NCBI GenBank assembly: GCA_035578155.1
Contig: JAPWDM010000001.1
Span: 9,512,670-9,576,669, forward strand
DNA: 64,000 nucleotides
From: Brachynemurus nebulosus
Taxonomy: Eukaryota; Arthropoda; Insecta; Neuroptera; Myrmeleontidae
Direction: 5' to 3'
Within the stretch, counting starts at the first letter, position 1. The number at the start of each line of letters is the position of its first letter. A program made the position numbers and the translations under genes. Positions 22,288 through 34,244 of the stretch are shown piece after piece. The notes under the pieces are model-generated. The model made no database searches. It saw nothing but the letters and a program-made list of their open reading frames with translations, and was not told where the DNA came from.

Positions 22288-23264
22288 CATCTTTTTTTTT
22301 TACATAATCGTGTTCTACGGGTCCGAAAACGGATAGCGCCCCTGGTCTCGCCTCTCGCAGCTCTTATCGTATAGACTGTATAAGTCTAATTTTTCGGAGA
22401 AAATTCGACTAAAAATGCAACGCACTTACCTTTATTTCAGTGCCACAATTATTTGATATAAAGTTTGCACACTGAATCTCTTTGAAGTAAAATTTGTAAA
22501 CAGGTATGTAACCCCATACGTGAATAACGTTTTCTATTTTTAAAAATCCCACAGACAACATACAGCGACCCGGTCAGGTAGAGTGATTTTGCTTACTGTT
22601 CAGTTGATACTAACAGTGTTATCTATAATTAGTTCCTCGTAGTTTCGGAGTTATAAGAAAGTGGCCATATTAACTGACTGGCCATATTAACCTTAGGTAT
22701 CTTAATCCTAAATTGCTAATGACGTACTTGTAATTCTTTAAAATTTGATAAAACTTCTTTAGGTGAAATATGCTACCATGTGGTCACACAATTTTACATA
22801 AAAACTTTTTCTGTGCGGGGACGTGTTCTTTGAGAAAATATTTTGTTAAACTATAAATAAATGCCTCAATTTTCACATTTTATAATAAAAAGGGTATTAT
22901 TTTAACTGAATATCTTCTGGACTTAATAAGAAAAAAATTCGGTTCCACCGGGGGGGGGGGCAAAGGCCAAAATCACCTGTAGCCTACATGGAGGGGGAGA
23001 GGGGTTCAAAAATGGCCAAAATGGAACTACATAGTTTATAGACGCTCCCTTAATTGTAAGTAATTGATGAATTTTACATATTTTTATGGACTTTTTTTTA
23101 TTTTCAATTCTTTTATAAAGTTTTCAAATAAACATATTTCTTGACGAAATAATCGATTAGGGATACAAATGAATAAAAAGAATAGGGATACAATTAAATA
23201 AAAAATAATATATATACAAATAATCGAATGAAGAATAATGATTAAAAATTGTGGATAAAATTCT

Positions 23265-23805
23265 AGAGTGAGAAATTGATGAAATTAGAAGAAAATTCTG
23301 TCTTCAAAGTCGTTCTTTTCATTTTTATCAGAACTAAACATGTATATGGGCACCAGAAAAAAGATACCAATTCAACCAATCACCCTAATTCAAAATCATT
23401 TTTAAGAGGATTGACTGAAGAAGAAAGAGATGTTTTAATTTGATGACGTCATTAAGTTTATTGATATTTTTAAAGCCTTAACAACTGTAATTAAAGTGAT
23501 AGAATGATGAAATTGGAACCGAATTATAGATTTTCGGGACCGTTCTTTTCATTTCTACCAAAGTTAGGCATGCATGATCACTAGAAGAAAGACTTTTATT
23601 GAATTAGTCATATTTTAAAAATAATTTCGTCCCTTCGGTAATAAAAATAAAATATCATCCTAATTCAAATCACTTCCATAAAGTTAAATTTTAAAAGAAA
23701 GACTTAATTTCGTGACGTCACTAGGCTTACTTAAAACTATAATCAAAATGACAGAATGATTGAACTGGAAGCGAATTATAGCTTTTCGATGTTATTCTCA
23801 TAATA
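23265..23805 (+). repeat. Diverged tandem modules (about 240 bp, 2-3 units)
   Basis: The block GAATGATGAAATTGGAA..TCGTTCTTTTCATTT..GAAGAAAGA..TGACGTCA recurs at about 23270, 23500 and 23745, with AATCACCCTAATTCAAAATC / ATCATCCTAATTCAAATC between. Related sequence occurs inverted inside the hAT element at 28147-28908 (AAAAGAACGACTT and CATTCTGTCATTT motifs). Non-coding. Confidence 0.6.
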
Positions 23806-23813
23806 GGGATTAA

Positions 23814-24241
23814 AGTGCCACTTTTAATCCCAAGGTAATAAAAAATTCTTTTGCTCTTGCTTTTAAACTAATCAACAAGCACAATTTTCAGGACATCACC
23901 AATCAGTAAGCGAAGTTTAACTTAAATTAAATAGCGTTGCTAGATAATTAAAATAGTAAAGAAATTCAAACTTGTAGATAAAGACAAACAGTTAGATAGT
24001 ATTGTACAATTCGTTTTATCCAAAGTTACTTGATGTAATATTTACATACAATTTGAATGACATTTAAATAATTTTTCTTAATTTTTATAATTTTAAATCA
24101 CTCAAAATTGCAAAAAATAGTATATATGCGACAGGACTAAGGTGTTTTTTTTCTTCGTGTAATTTATTGCCCTCGGGCCCTTACAGGCCCTCTGGCAACA
24201 AACTTCACACTCGGAATCAAAACTCACACTTTAGTCCCTTG
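23814..24241. mobile_element. MITE-like repeat with AGGGAYTAAAGTG ends
   Basis: Left end AGGGATTAAAGTGCCA and right end (complement) AGGGACTAAAGTGTGA are inverted repeats. The interior 23860-23975 is homologous to 16790-16905, and near 24170-24195 there is a GC-rich palindrome GCCCTCGGGCCC..GGCCCTCTGGC. No convincing TSD was found, so the limits are provisional. Confidence 0.5.
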
Positions 24242-24591
24242 GAGAATAACATACAATTTGAAGGTTTTAAAAACATATAACACCTTTTAGTTTATGAGTT
24301 GAATCCGTCCCTGAATAATCGATTAGATGTTGAAATCATTCGATTTCATCCCATCACTAATTATCATTATTAAGCACATATTATGTATATATTTTTTGTT
24401 TGCAATTTATGTTAAAAAAACTGGAATGTATATCACATCTCGATGTGATAAATGTCGGTACGTATTGCTATATATATCTACATATTAATTGATGATATTG
24501 TACCTATTCTATATTTGATTGTGATGAGTACGCGAGCAGCTTAAAAACATATACTTAGTTATGAGAGAAGGGTATCATGGTATTTTCAATA

Positions 24592-25119
24592 CAGTATAGC
24601 ACCGATAATGGAATCATCAGTTTTGGAAATTTTTTGAGAGCATCAAGTTAGTCAACATCACTTTTGGAATGTTGCATCAAAAATGTCAAGTACATAAATA
24701 TTAAATCCATGAGCAATACACCATGACGCATGATTTTATCAAAAGAAACAAATAAATATACGGGTAATAGTAGTGACAAACAACAACAGACCTCAAAGCG
24801 TGGGAATGTTGATTTTAATTATCGTACATAGAATGTTTATCTATATGTATTCTGTTCTGTGGCGGTTTTTATCATACGTAAAATGTAAACAAAATTATTT
24901 CAAAGCAAATTAATAAAACGAGAAATGAAAAATATTTTCTGAGATCGATAATTTTTAATTCTTTACTTCGTTTTTCTTTTATTAATATTTAAAAAACATA
25001 ATTTTAATTCAAAACATAATCTTACGATATTTGTGAATTGCCCCTGGTTAAAAAGCATCACTTTTGTCAAGCACCACTTTTGGAGACTATTTTTTCTTGA
25101 CAAAAGTGGTGCTCTACTG
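24592..25119. mobile_element. 528-bp pogo-type MITE (CAGTATAGCACC ends), TA TSD
   Basis: Left end CAGTATAGCACC and right end GGTGCTCTACTG are inverted repeats with one mismatch, flanked by TA (24590-24591, 25120-25121). The left 130 bp is nearly identical to the 172-bp relative at 27771-27942. CAG ends plus a TA target fit the pogo/Tigger branch of Tc1/mariner. Non-coding. Confidence 0.75.
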
Positions 25120-25134
25120 TATTTTATATATCCA

Positions 25135-25508
25135 CAGTAGTCTTTCGTTAATTCAAACCTGCGATAATTCGAAACTTTTTATAATTCAAAGGTATCACGA
25201 GTTCCCAACAAATACTCTTTATATTTCGAACTAAATACATTTTTATACACTTGGTAATTCGAACGAAAAAATCATTGCTACGCAACACAACGACGCGTTA
25301 ATTCGGCTCATCGGCGTCAAACACTCGACAATTTAAAGTTGCAGAGAGAAAGAGACAGAAAGATTGCAAGTACATTTTGAGACAAGTTCAAGTTCATTCA
25401 TCGCAAATGCTTAAACAATTAAAATTGTTACCTGCGATAATTCGAACCTCTCTGTAATTCGTAATATTTTAAGAGTCTCTCGAGTTTCGAATTCACGAGA
25501 GTCGACTG
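25135..25508 (+). mobile_element. 374-bp Tigger-type MITE, copy 1 (CAGTCGACTCTCG-type ends)
   Basis: Left end CAGTAGTCTTTCGTTAATTC and right end CACGAGAGTCGACTG are diverged inverted repeats. TA follows the right end, and the left flank is CA. A strongly similar copy begins at 62194 with the better preserved end CAGTCGACTCTCGTTAATTC. Recurrent AATTCGAA(C) motifs run through it. There is no coding capacity. Confidence 0.8.
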
Positions 25509-25892
25509 TATATATTTTTTTGAATTAGACAAACGGCAATAATTAACATTGCACCGATAATGATCGTGAGACATTGTCTTCAACTGAGAATGCATACTGA
25601 ATAATAAATACATAAATATAATATATATACAGGTATAATCCCGAGAGTGGCACGGTAGTGAACAAGCTCTGGCGTTTACTTTATTGTTAACATATCCGGT
25701 CGCTTACTGAACGAATCAACCAACTTACAATAGATCATTACATACAATAAAATATCAATTATCTGTCATTTACTGATAAACTTCTTTCAGGTTTATAAAG
25801 TAGTATTTTAAAGAAAATTATACATTACTTATCGAGGACCGTATTAGCGAAATTTCTGCTATTACAAGCTACTGTTATAACGCGACTATATA

Positions 25893-26054
25893 TACGAGGC
25901 ATGTTTTTAAAGTACCGTTTTTAAATTACGCCGCCGCAGCGCTGCAGTTGCCGTTTAGCGCATGCGCGTAGTGTAGCTACATCAGTTGGGAAGTCACAGA
26001 CGCCACTATGACGCCGTTTGATCGAGTCTTCGTTTGTTTACTCGTATTATACAG
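25893..26054 (+). mobile_element. Mariner-like 5' end fragment
   Basis: TATACGAGGCATGTTTTTAA followed by a GC-rich stretch (GCCGCAGCGCTGCAG, GCGCATGCGCG) and TCTTCGTTTGTTTACTCG. From memory this resembles the 5' terminal and untranslated region of mariner elements. The expected transposase does not follow: the sequence runs directly into the foldback at 26056. Fragment only. Confidence 0.4.
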
Positions 26055-26055
26055 C

Positions 26056-27462
26056 GTGAGTTTTTCGAGAGTTGCCATTTTGATTACAGCCAAACCGTTG
26101 ATTTAATCGAAAAATTGTTCAAATAAGAGTTGTAGATATCGACGGGGGCAACCGATTTCTATAGTCAGGAGCTTTATAACTCTTATGGTTTTCGAGTTAT
26201 GATACAAACTTATAGTTTTTTTAAATGGAAACGTATGTTTTTCAAAAATTTGTTTATGATCCAAAACTACCAGTAACACTCAAATTTTCATTGTTTTAAC
26301 TCCTATTTTTGAGTAATTACGTTTGAAAAATGAAACTTTTAATTTTCGTACTCAAGTGTTTGCAAACGATTAGGATTTTACGTAATTTAAAAAAATATTA
26401 GCTCAATATGACCGCCATTTTAATCAATGTAATAACGAAAAATTAAACGATTATTATGTTTTCCATCGGAAATTAAAATTATTAAATAGATTAAATTATC
26501 GTATAAAAAGATATCTAAATACAATAAGGAAATAAAATTTCAGTTTTAATTTATTGAAAAATAAAAAATTACTTTTCTGAAATGTCACTGTTTGACAGAT
26601 ACATAGGCGTCTAAACATATTTTTGTAGCAAGTATTTTTGAAGGAAATGTTTTTTGTGAAAAAACTCCTTTTTAATTTGGTTTGTAATAAAAAAAAATAC
26701 TATCGAATTTCAAATATTTTTACACTATTTGAGTACATTTATTAATAATATTTTCGTTTCCAATTAACCTCACTTTGCTACTATTAAGAAACACCAATGT
26801 CATTTTGATTTGTATTGGTTATGTACATTTATTTCACCTGCCCCTGTCGTTCTATAAATAAATAAAAAATAAACATATTTTTCAGTAAATTAATGAAATA
26901 CTTCAAATTATTTTTAAATTAAGTTACTTTAAATACTAATCTTTTAAAATAATTTGATTTTATTATGCAAAAATGTCAAAAACTTGAAATAGAGCCCGAC
27001 ATCTATACTCCAAAATCTGAATTACTCCAAAACTATACTCCAAAAACTACCACTTGTATTACAGAGAATGATATTAAGTAAGGTTCTTTTCTTGGATGTA
27101 ATAGAAATATTAGCCGTCTTAAACTGTCGGTTGAAAGAGCCTCAAATACATATGCATATTTCTATCGCCCAATTGCTAAATTAAAGAAAAATTGAAAAAA
27201 TATATTTTGTAAAAAAATGTTTTTTCTTCATTTATATTTTTAATTAATGCATTAGATCAGTTTTATCGAAAAATTAACATATTTAGTCTCATATAAAAAT
27301 CGATAAGTTTGTACCATAACTCGAAAACCATAAGAGCTATAAAGCTCCTGACTATAGCAATCGGTTGCCCCCGTCGATATCTACAACTCGTATTTGAACA
27401 ATTTTTTGATTAAATCAACGGTTTGGCTGTAATCAAAATGACAACTCTCGAAAAACTCTCAC
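26056..27462. mobile_element. 1.4-kb foldback element with about 165-bp inverted ends
   Basis: The left arm 26056-26225 (GTGAGTTTTTCGAGAGTTGC, GATATCGACGGGGGCAACCG, CATAAG/GGTTTTCGAGTTATG) is mirrored in the right arm 27294-27462. The centre is AT-rich and non-coding. No unambiguous TSD was found. Long TIRs with an unrelated interior suggest a foldback or long-TIR MITE. It sits directly against the mariner fragment. Confidence 0.75.
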
Positions 27463-27770
27463 GGTATATGTATGTATTTATGTGTCCCCGCGATAACTTT
27501 CGAACGCAACATTTTTACGAAATTTGGTTAAAACGTTGGAAGTCCAAAAATCTTGGATTAGTTCTTCAGTTAGATATGTCACAAAACCGGAACATGGTTT
27601 TTTTGGGCATTTTTCGTGAAAAAATAGTTCTTTTGCCCAGATTTTGCCAAATTCAAAATTGTTTTACACCGTTGGGAAGACCAATTATTCTATGTCAACC
27701 GGTTTCCGAGAAAAACTAATTTTTATAAACGAAAATTCGCTGTGTTATGCAGGATGCTGAAACGGGGGTA
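27463..27770. other. Unassigned spacer
   Basis: Contains GTTATGCAGGATGCTG near 27735, the complement of motifs near 14895 and 44895. No recognisable gene; the 98-codon open frame at 27423-27719 runs through the arm of the foldback and is considered chance. Confidence 0.35.
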
Positions 27771-27942
27771 CAGTATAGCACCGATAATGGAAACATCAGT
27801 TTTGGAAATTTTTTGAGAGCATCAAATTAATCAACATCACTTTTGGAAAGTTGCGTCAAAAATGTCAAGTACATAAATATTAAATACTTGATGCTCTTAA
27901 AAAATTTTCAAAACGGATGTTTCCATTATCGGTACTATACTG
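27771..27942. mobile_element. 172-bp pogo-type MITE (CAGTATAGCACC family), TA TSD
   Basis: Ends CAGTATAGCACCGATAATGG and CCATTATCGGTACTATACTG are inverted repeats with one mismatch in 20, flanked by TA (27769-27770, 27943-27944). The left two thirds match 24592 onward, while the right third is the mirrored end. It is a short derivative of that family. Confidence 0.85.
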
Positions 27943-27966
27943 TATTTGTTTTAAACCAGTAGTATA

Positions 27967-28040
27967 ATGTGAACAGAGCAGAATTTTACCGGAGCGAGAT
28001 TGGGTCGGAAGCGTATCGAGATCGGGATTAAATTCGTCAC
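27967..28040 (-). mobile_element. Fragment of the 47.7-kb MITE family
   Basis: TGTGAACAGAGCAGAATTTT and CCGGAGCGAGA..GGAAGCGTATCG match, in inverted order, 47780-47835 of the element at 47744-48112. Truncated on both sides. Confidence 0.6.
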
Positions 28041-28146
28041 ATAAAAAAACTGTCAGTGTATAAATTTCTAAAATCGTTGGATAAATTCTGTGGCTTTAAT
28101 AGAGACAAAATGGAGAAATTTAAAAAATATTAACCATGCCTTTATC

Positions 28147-28908
28147 CAGGGGCGGATCCCGCTCTCAATCTAGGCGGGGGTCATTTTTTTCTTAAATTTC
28201 ATAATCTCTTTTGATATTATAAATTTTAAAAAAGATATACGTAAATTAGCATTAAAAGAACGACTTTGAAAACTAATAATTTTCTGTCAGCTTCATCATT
28301 CTGTCATTTCATTAGCTGAAAGGTTTTGAAAAACTTTACATCATCAAAATAAATTCCTGTTTTCGCAATTCAAGATTTATGGGAGTGATTTGAAAGAGGG
28401 TTTATTATAAAAATGATCCAATTACTTTTACAAATGTGGCTGATCCAACAGAAGACTCTTTTTTAGTGGTCCTATTTGCCGAATTTCGATAAAAATGAAA
28501 AGAACGACTTCGAAAATCTACAATTCGCTTCCTAATTCATCATTCAATCATTCAATCATTTTATTTATGGTTTTTATGGCACTGAAAATTCTAGTAAACT
28601 TGACGGCGCTACCAAATTAAAAAATTGAAGTGATTTGATTTAGGGTAATTCTTTTAAATTAGGGTAATTTGTGTGTGAACTTTCCAATTTGCTATCATGT
28701 CTTTTTTCTAATGGTTTTTTTTTACGTGCCTAATTTTGGAAAACCTGTAATTTATTTTCAGTTTCATCATTTTATGTCATTTTATGTCATGTTATTTACG
28801 ATTTTTAAATTATTGCAAACTTTTTGAATAAAGTAAATTGAAAAAGTTTAATTTTCAAGGGGAAGGGAGAGGCATAACCCCATGACCATCTCCCTGTATC
28901 CGCTCTTG
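28147..28908. mobile_element. hAT-like element with CAGGGGCGGATCC end
   Basis: Left end CAGGGGCGGATCC and right end (complement) CAAGAGCGGATAC are inverted repeats with mismatches. CAGGGGCGGAT is a common hAT terminus. The flanking octamers CCTTTATC and CCGTTTTG do not match well, so the TSD has decayed or the limits are off. The interior contains diverged repeats (AAAAGAACGACTTTGAAAA and TTCATCATTCTGTCATTT type) related to 23265-23805. Non-coding. Confidence 0.55.
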
Positions 28909-29634
28909 CCGTTTTGGGTATACCAAAAGCCGTTAATGAGCAGCTACAAAGTAAAAATATCAACGCTCTGAGTTAATTCAAAAAATTTGAACCGTAAAGG
29001 TTAATGTAATATAATTTAATGTCAAATATTATTTAATTTGATATTTAGTCGCTTTTGTTGTACATAAAGCTAAAATAGATTCAATGAAACGAAGTAATCC
29101 AACCTGTTACATATTTACTTTTCGTTAATTGGAGTAGGGTAAGTGCCTATTTAAGATTTAAGAAAATAAAATAGGTACAATTGATGCTCGTTGATAACCA
29201 TTTTTCGGCTTTCACTGTTCCAAGAATGCGTGTTTTACATTATCGTTGAGACAAACGTCAAAATTATAACAGTAGTGGAAGCGCTGTGTAGATGTCTGCA
29301 CATACAGGAACATGGATAAATAGTTTTAAGACTGGTGCTTTAAAAAAAAAAAAATTCAAAAAAATTTGTTAAAAAACGAATTGCAAAAATCTGCCATCCT
29401 ATTTCTTAAGGAATTGAAAATTGTTTTTACTAGTTCCACTTAATTTTTTGATTAAAATACGTAAACGGTGTTCATCGTGAACTTTAAGTGGGAAACTCTA
29501 AAAATACGAACGTTCTACGAAAATTAGGACGTCTCTCGTAAATCAAGATGTTTGGCAACACTAAATACCTCAGGAAATACCCACTTAAAATAATTTCAAT
29601 ATACAAGGTAATTAATTATCTTTACTATATAGAG
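28909..29634. other. Unassigned spacer
   Basis: AT-rich, with an A run near 29342. No gene or terminal repeat recognised. Confidence 0.4.
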
Positions 29635-30200
29635 TAAAAGCCCTCATACCGGAACGCAATAATATGTCCGAACAGTTTTGACATTTTTATATTAAAGAAG
29701 TTATTTCTGAAAGAAATCTCTGATAATAAAAATTATTATTAATAGAATGATTATTTTTCAATTTAAATTCACCTCGCATTTAATGCTTCCTTACTTAATT
29801 AAAGAAATACATATATACATAAAACAATTTTTGTTTAATACAGTATTTTGATCCTTTATTGGCGTCTGATAATTAAACCATTCTATGTTTCCTACAATGA
29901 CGTCTAGATGTCACTCTATATGTCATATTACTCATATTACACGTCTGTTTGTATATCGGTTTTCAACTCCTAGTGTCATTAATATTTTTTTGTTTGGATA
30001 TAGATGTCGACATTTTGTAAAAGAAAAACATTAATAAATAAAAAAATTTGGGTTGTATTTTTTTAAAAACATATTCATTGGATTAAAAAACTTTCTATCA
30101 TGCTTATTAAGAAAAAAAAGGGTGTTTAATTTATTTGTCAATTTTTATAAGCCAGTTTAATTACACTCCTAAAAATAGTGTTCCGGTATAGGGGCTTTTA
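29635..30200. mobile_element. 566-bp MITE with TAAAAGCCCTCATACCGGAAC ends
   Basis: Left TAAAAGCCCTCATACCGGAA and right (complement) TAAAAGCCCCTATACCGGAA are inverted repeats with two mismatches in about 20. The immediate flanks (AGAG / CGTT) give no clear TSD. The end itself begins with TA, so a TA target is possible. Non-coding. Confidence 0.65.
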
Positions 30201-30235
30201 CGTTACTATAACAAAAAAATTTCAAATTTCTTTTT

Positions 30236-30716
30236 CTTCCAATAATTTCTTACTGGTAAGAACTACGTTATTTTTATCTGCACATTTTGATAGCAATTTT
30301 TTACTAGAATTTAGATATTTCTTTAGAATTTTCCTACAACTGCCGATTTTCGAGTTATGACTACGAACAACTGTTGTTCTTATGGGATGTAAAGTAGATT
30401 TTAACACAGTTAAACGGCTTTTATTCTCCCTTTTTACTGTTTTAATTATCGTATGACGTATGTATGTAAATTATCGTATGACATTAAAGTTTCTACTTTT
30501 TTCCGATTTTTGAGGTCAATTTTCAAGGTAGGGGAGAAAAACTGCCATTTAACTGTGTCAGAATCGACTTTAGGTTCCATAAGAAAAACAAAAGCTTGGG
30601 GTTGTAATTCGAATACGGAGAGTTGCAGAGAAATTCTAAGAAAATATTTAAATTCTTCATAAAAAAAACTGCAGATAAAAATACGTTTTTTCTTACCAGT
30701 AAACAGTTGCTGGGAA
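30236..30716. repeat. Diverged inverted repeat, arms about 180 bp
   Basis: Arm 30236-30417 (TCTTACTGGTAAGAA, ATTTTTATCTGCA, TTAACACAGTTAAA) is mirrored with mismatches and small gaps by 30542-30716. The two open frames noted here on opposite strands are a by-product of this symmetry and have no recognisable motif. Confidence 0.65.
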
Positions 30717-30928
30717 GAAAATTTGCATTTTTGAATTTTTGGCTATAGGTCTTAAACTACATGGTATTGGGGAAGTTTAGGGATAGCATCTAAATTAACT
30801 GAAATTGTATCTTTCACCGTTTACGAGATACCCGGCGGCAATTTTTCGACTAAGTAGTCAATGCGGGACAATGTAAAAATCTTAGATTTTATTTTTATTC
30901 GTGTGATATTTTGAAACATTCTCAGAAT

Positions 30929-30932
<4 letters not shown>

Positions 30933-30960
<28 letters not shown>
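30933..30960. repeat. (AT)n microsatellite
   Basis: About 14 AT units, followed immediately by CACTAGCGGAAATAATTAAAG. Confidence 0.95.
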
Positions 30961-30963
<3 letters not shown>

Positions 30964-31516
30964 TAGCGGAAATAATTAAAGGATCAAAAAAAAATTCCAA
31001 ATTTTTAGTGATTTTTCGAATGGCTGTATCTTCGTGAAAAATGGTCGTATCGGAGTCATAAGCAAAGCAATTTAAAGCTGTAAGTTTCTAGTTTTCAGAT
31101 CTTGCGATAAAAAAATTTTCAAAGCAACGTGTATCGCTCAATCCTAATAAGTACACTGAAAAAAAATTTCCGAAATTTTTTCGGTTTCTTTTTTTGGTCC
31201 ACGGACTTGGAAAAAAATTTTCCGACTTAACCACCATATGGACCGGATAACTTGTTCATTCAGCTTTAATTTGCTTTTTTTTAGACCTTTATACGACTAC
31301 TTTCCGCTGAGATATCGGACTTTGAATGGAAAATGATCGTTTCGCCTTTGACCATCGATATCTTAGCAACCAATGATCACACAGAAAATTTAAGGTGTGT
31401 TTCGAAAACTCGAATACATTCTCTACAAGAATTGGCCATTGTTTTTTCAGAAAAAAATTTTTTTGCATACTCTACATGAATTTGAAAAATCAAGAAAAAA
31501 AGAGATTTTGGGGACT

Positions 31517-31517
31517 A

Positions 31518-31574
<57 letters not shown>

Positions 31575-31586
31575 TATATATATTAT

Positions 31587-31667
<81 letters not shown>
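31517..31667. repeat. Long interrupted (AT)n microsatellite (about 150 bp)
   Basis: AT repeats with a few single-base interruptions (TAATAT, ATAAAT). The segment between the two microsatellites (30961-31516) has no recognised gene. Confidence 0.95.
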
Positions 31668-31669
<2 letters not shown>

Positions 31670-34244
31670 TGTGATATTTTGAAAATACAATTATTAACGA
31701 GTTAAAAAAAAATCATTTTTTTACAAAAAAATACAACTGCTGAGCAAAAAAGAAAAGCACCCAATTAAATTTTTCATTTATTTCCAATTTAAGAAATGCG
31801 AGATTTCCGGGACGCATTAGAACGATTCCGGGAATATTTTAACAAGAATTTCAGCATGCGATAACAACTGCTTTGCCGGAACTGTCTCGCCGAATCTGGA
31901 ACGCAGAATCCGGAATTACTGATACTTATTACCGACAAGGTTTGAATGTACATACGTATATTTAGTTGATTGAAATTTTTCTTAAAATTTACTTTATAAA
32001 TACCACACATAAAAGTGAACAACTGTTTTTTAAAAAAAGAAAACAAAACGTTCAGAATAAATATTTTTTAATTCAAGGAAGAGAAAATTTTGTAATAGAA
32101 CTTCATCTCATTCGTACCCAATCCGTCTTGAATGTAAATATTTACAAAATTAAATAACATAACAAATATAAATACATAGAGGAATGCGTGTGTTCAAGTG
32201 AAATAGCAACACCGTGGTAAATACATATAGATATGTAGTAAGAAGGAATCTTGCAAGTAGACGAGAACAACTCCCTTTACATGCATATATGTACACCATA
32301 TAGTGGCATAAAGTATAATACATTAGTTCTTATACAGGTGGTCTTTTTTTTCTTGAGATTACCACTGGAATTTTACAAAACTAGAAAGGACAGGGAGTCG
32401 GTTAAATGGACAAAAAATTTAATGTTACTTTCGTTTTCATTTCGTATTTTCTTCAACTGTATCTAACTCTTAGATGCAGTTATTCTATTAGCATTAATGT
32501 GGTAAAAAAAGTAGGCAAAGACAAAAGTCATACATAATTTGATCCCTAATGAGATGATCCCAACCAGTTTTCTAAATAACCTATCGTGTTCGAGTTATGA
32601 CATAAAGGGTCTAGCAGATTAAGATAGGGTTTGCGGCCACAAAGAGGTGTTTTAATAATAAGTTATGTTGCGATATCGGTGAGTAATAAATATACCATTG
32701 GCACCTATTTTAGCCTCTAATCTCTGTGCGTTCTTGAGATAATTGACCATATACATGCTAGAGCAGGTATTTTTGAAATTTTTTTTATTCCGCAACTATT
32801 ACATCTAAGCTGATAAAACCAAGACTGTTTATTAGATAATATTTACTAAATAGAGACGATCCATGATCTTTATATCCAAATCTATCCCTTCCTATTTCCT
32901 GCTATATAGGTTGCATCCAATATGGACTTGCAACACCAAAAAAATACAGAATTTTAATTACATTTTGAAAATAAAAAATGTCTGTTTTAAAATTTTGCTC
33001 CGGCCTGTCATTAAAGACCATCTCGCAGTTACTTTGTTTGGGGTAGTTCCGCAGAACTCTGACAGCTTATATGAAAGTTTAGTCAACATTCATGGGTCAA
33101 GTGTCGAAACGGAAAAATCGTTAAAATAAGGACTTACATAAAAGTTAAAAGTTAACTAAATATTATTGATTTTCAATTTCGAAAAATAATTTTTTGACGG
33201 CTCCGCGGGAGCCCGAACAATTGTTCTTCCGACCAGAAAAAGTATAATTATACCAATCGATTCACAATTGCATAAACTGGAAAAACGTTAGTTAGGAGAC
33301 CTTAATTAAATAAAAATAAAAATAACGGAAAGACTAATCTTACAATACGATATTTGGCGGTTAACTTTCCGAAAAAATCCTTTCGGAAGCAAGGAGGCCA
33401 CAAATTCAACCTAAACTTCGAAAATATGGCCCTAAAAATTCATTTTTCATTTAAGCGTCTATCTACTTCTGCTAGTTTACGAGATCCCCATGGTTATCAT
33501 CACCAAAAATAAACTCAGCCTGTATATTTATACACTATATTATGAAGAAGGTAAATATATTCAGTTTGTGTGTGACTGGTCGGTCGTTCCCGCACCGTCT
33601 GTAAACGCACAAGTATCGAACGAAGATCAAAGCCGCGGAGCTGGGGATGCTGCATTCCTGTGATGCTATCGCCCTTTTTAATTTATAGCTGGGATGCTCA
33701 TTCTTCTCTTTTTCAAGCGCTTTATATTGTACGTACTATGTATGTATGTATACATATATGCTATTCACATTACAATATTAGAATTTTTGGACAGAACGAA
33801 TTATAAACGGCTACGTTAAACGAGAGCGTATGTACAAGTTTTGGTTTTCTTTTCTTTTTCTTTTTTTGATTGTTTACATTTGATCGGAAACTATCGATAT
33901 AGCAACAACAATAACAGAGGCTCTACCAAGACTGATCAGTAGTAAGGAGACTACAATACAATCGATTCCTATTGTAACAGGCCATTATCCATGAGCGGCC
34001 GTTAGTAAGTGGTCCTAAAACGAGTAAGCTAAAAAAAATGTGCGAACGAAATTGCTTTATTTATTATTGTTTGTTATTAACGGCGTACCTTGTTGGTAAT
34101 GTTTCGTTTTAAATATATTTACCCACGGGAGTCAGATATTTTCCCAAGGTAAAATGTAGCTTTTATCCTTCTACGTCTCCCCGACTATTACTATTCAAGT
34201 TGATTGGTTGAACGGTTGAGTCTGAAGGTAAGGTTGGGACAGAC
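31668..34244. other. Unassigned spacer
   Basis: No gene or terminal-repeat pair recognised in about 2.6 kb. A small GC hairpin (GGCTCCGCGGGAGCC) lies at about 33199-33213. Open frames up to 88 codons (for example 32863-33129) have no known motif. The stretch near 33560-33700 is somewhat richer in GC but contains stops in all frames checked. Confidence 0.35.

Larger units (their letters stand above)
20725..22415 (-). mobile_element. Helentron/HINE-like repeat, copy 1 (nested in element A)
   Basis: Read on the minus strand it begins in a T run, then TAGTCGAATTTTCTCC (22411-22396). Next come an AT microsatellite (22232-22283), several diverged units of about 160 bp containing AATTTCAGCCCTCTAGG, and the inverted partner GGGGAAAATTCGACTA (20774-20759). 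It ends with a stem-loop CCGTGA..TCACGG enclosing GGGGCCCC (20758-20733) and CGTTTTTT. Sub-terminal inverted repeats, an internal microsatellite, a 3' stem-loop and insertion in oligo-T are the described architecture of Helentron-derived non-autonomous elements. No Rep/helicase frame is visible. Homologous copy at 54121-55785. Confidence 0.6.
19929..23049. mobile_element. Element A: 3.1-kb repeat with GGGAGCGTCCATAAACT ends and a nested insertion
   Basis: Left end GGGAGCGTCCATAAACTTCG and right end (complement) GGGAGCGTCTATAAACTATG are inverted repeats. The flanks are TTTA (19925-19928) and TTAA (23050-23053), compatible with a TTAA target with one change. Each end is followed by a long G run (about 19959-19972 and, just inside the right end, 22951-22960). 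The middle is occupied by the Helentron-like repeat 20725-22415. What remains includes GGCCAT-rich sequence and a small minus-strand frame at 20422-20631. No transposase is recognised. Confidence 0.65.

Noticed and set aside
22019..22336. 105-codon frame ending in an IYIYIY run
   Set aside because: Encoded by the AT microsatellite and the tandem array of the HINE-like repeat; the same applies to the frames at 54124-54354 and 61246-61627.
27423..27719. 98-codon plus-strand frame
   Set aside because: Begins inside the right arm of the foldback and has no recognisable motif.
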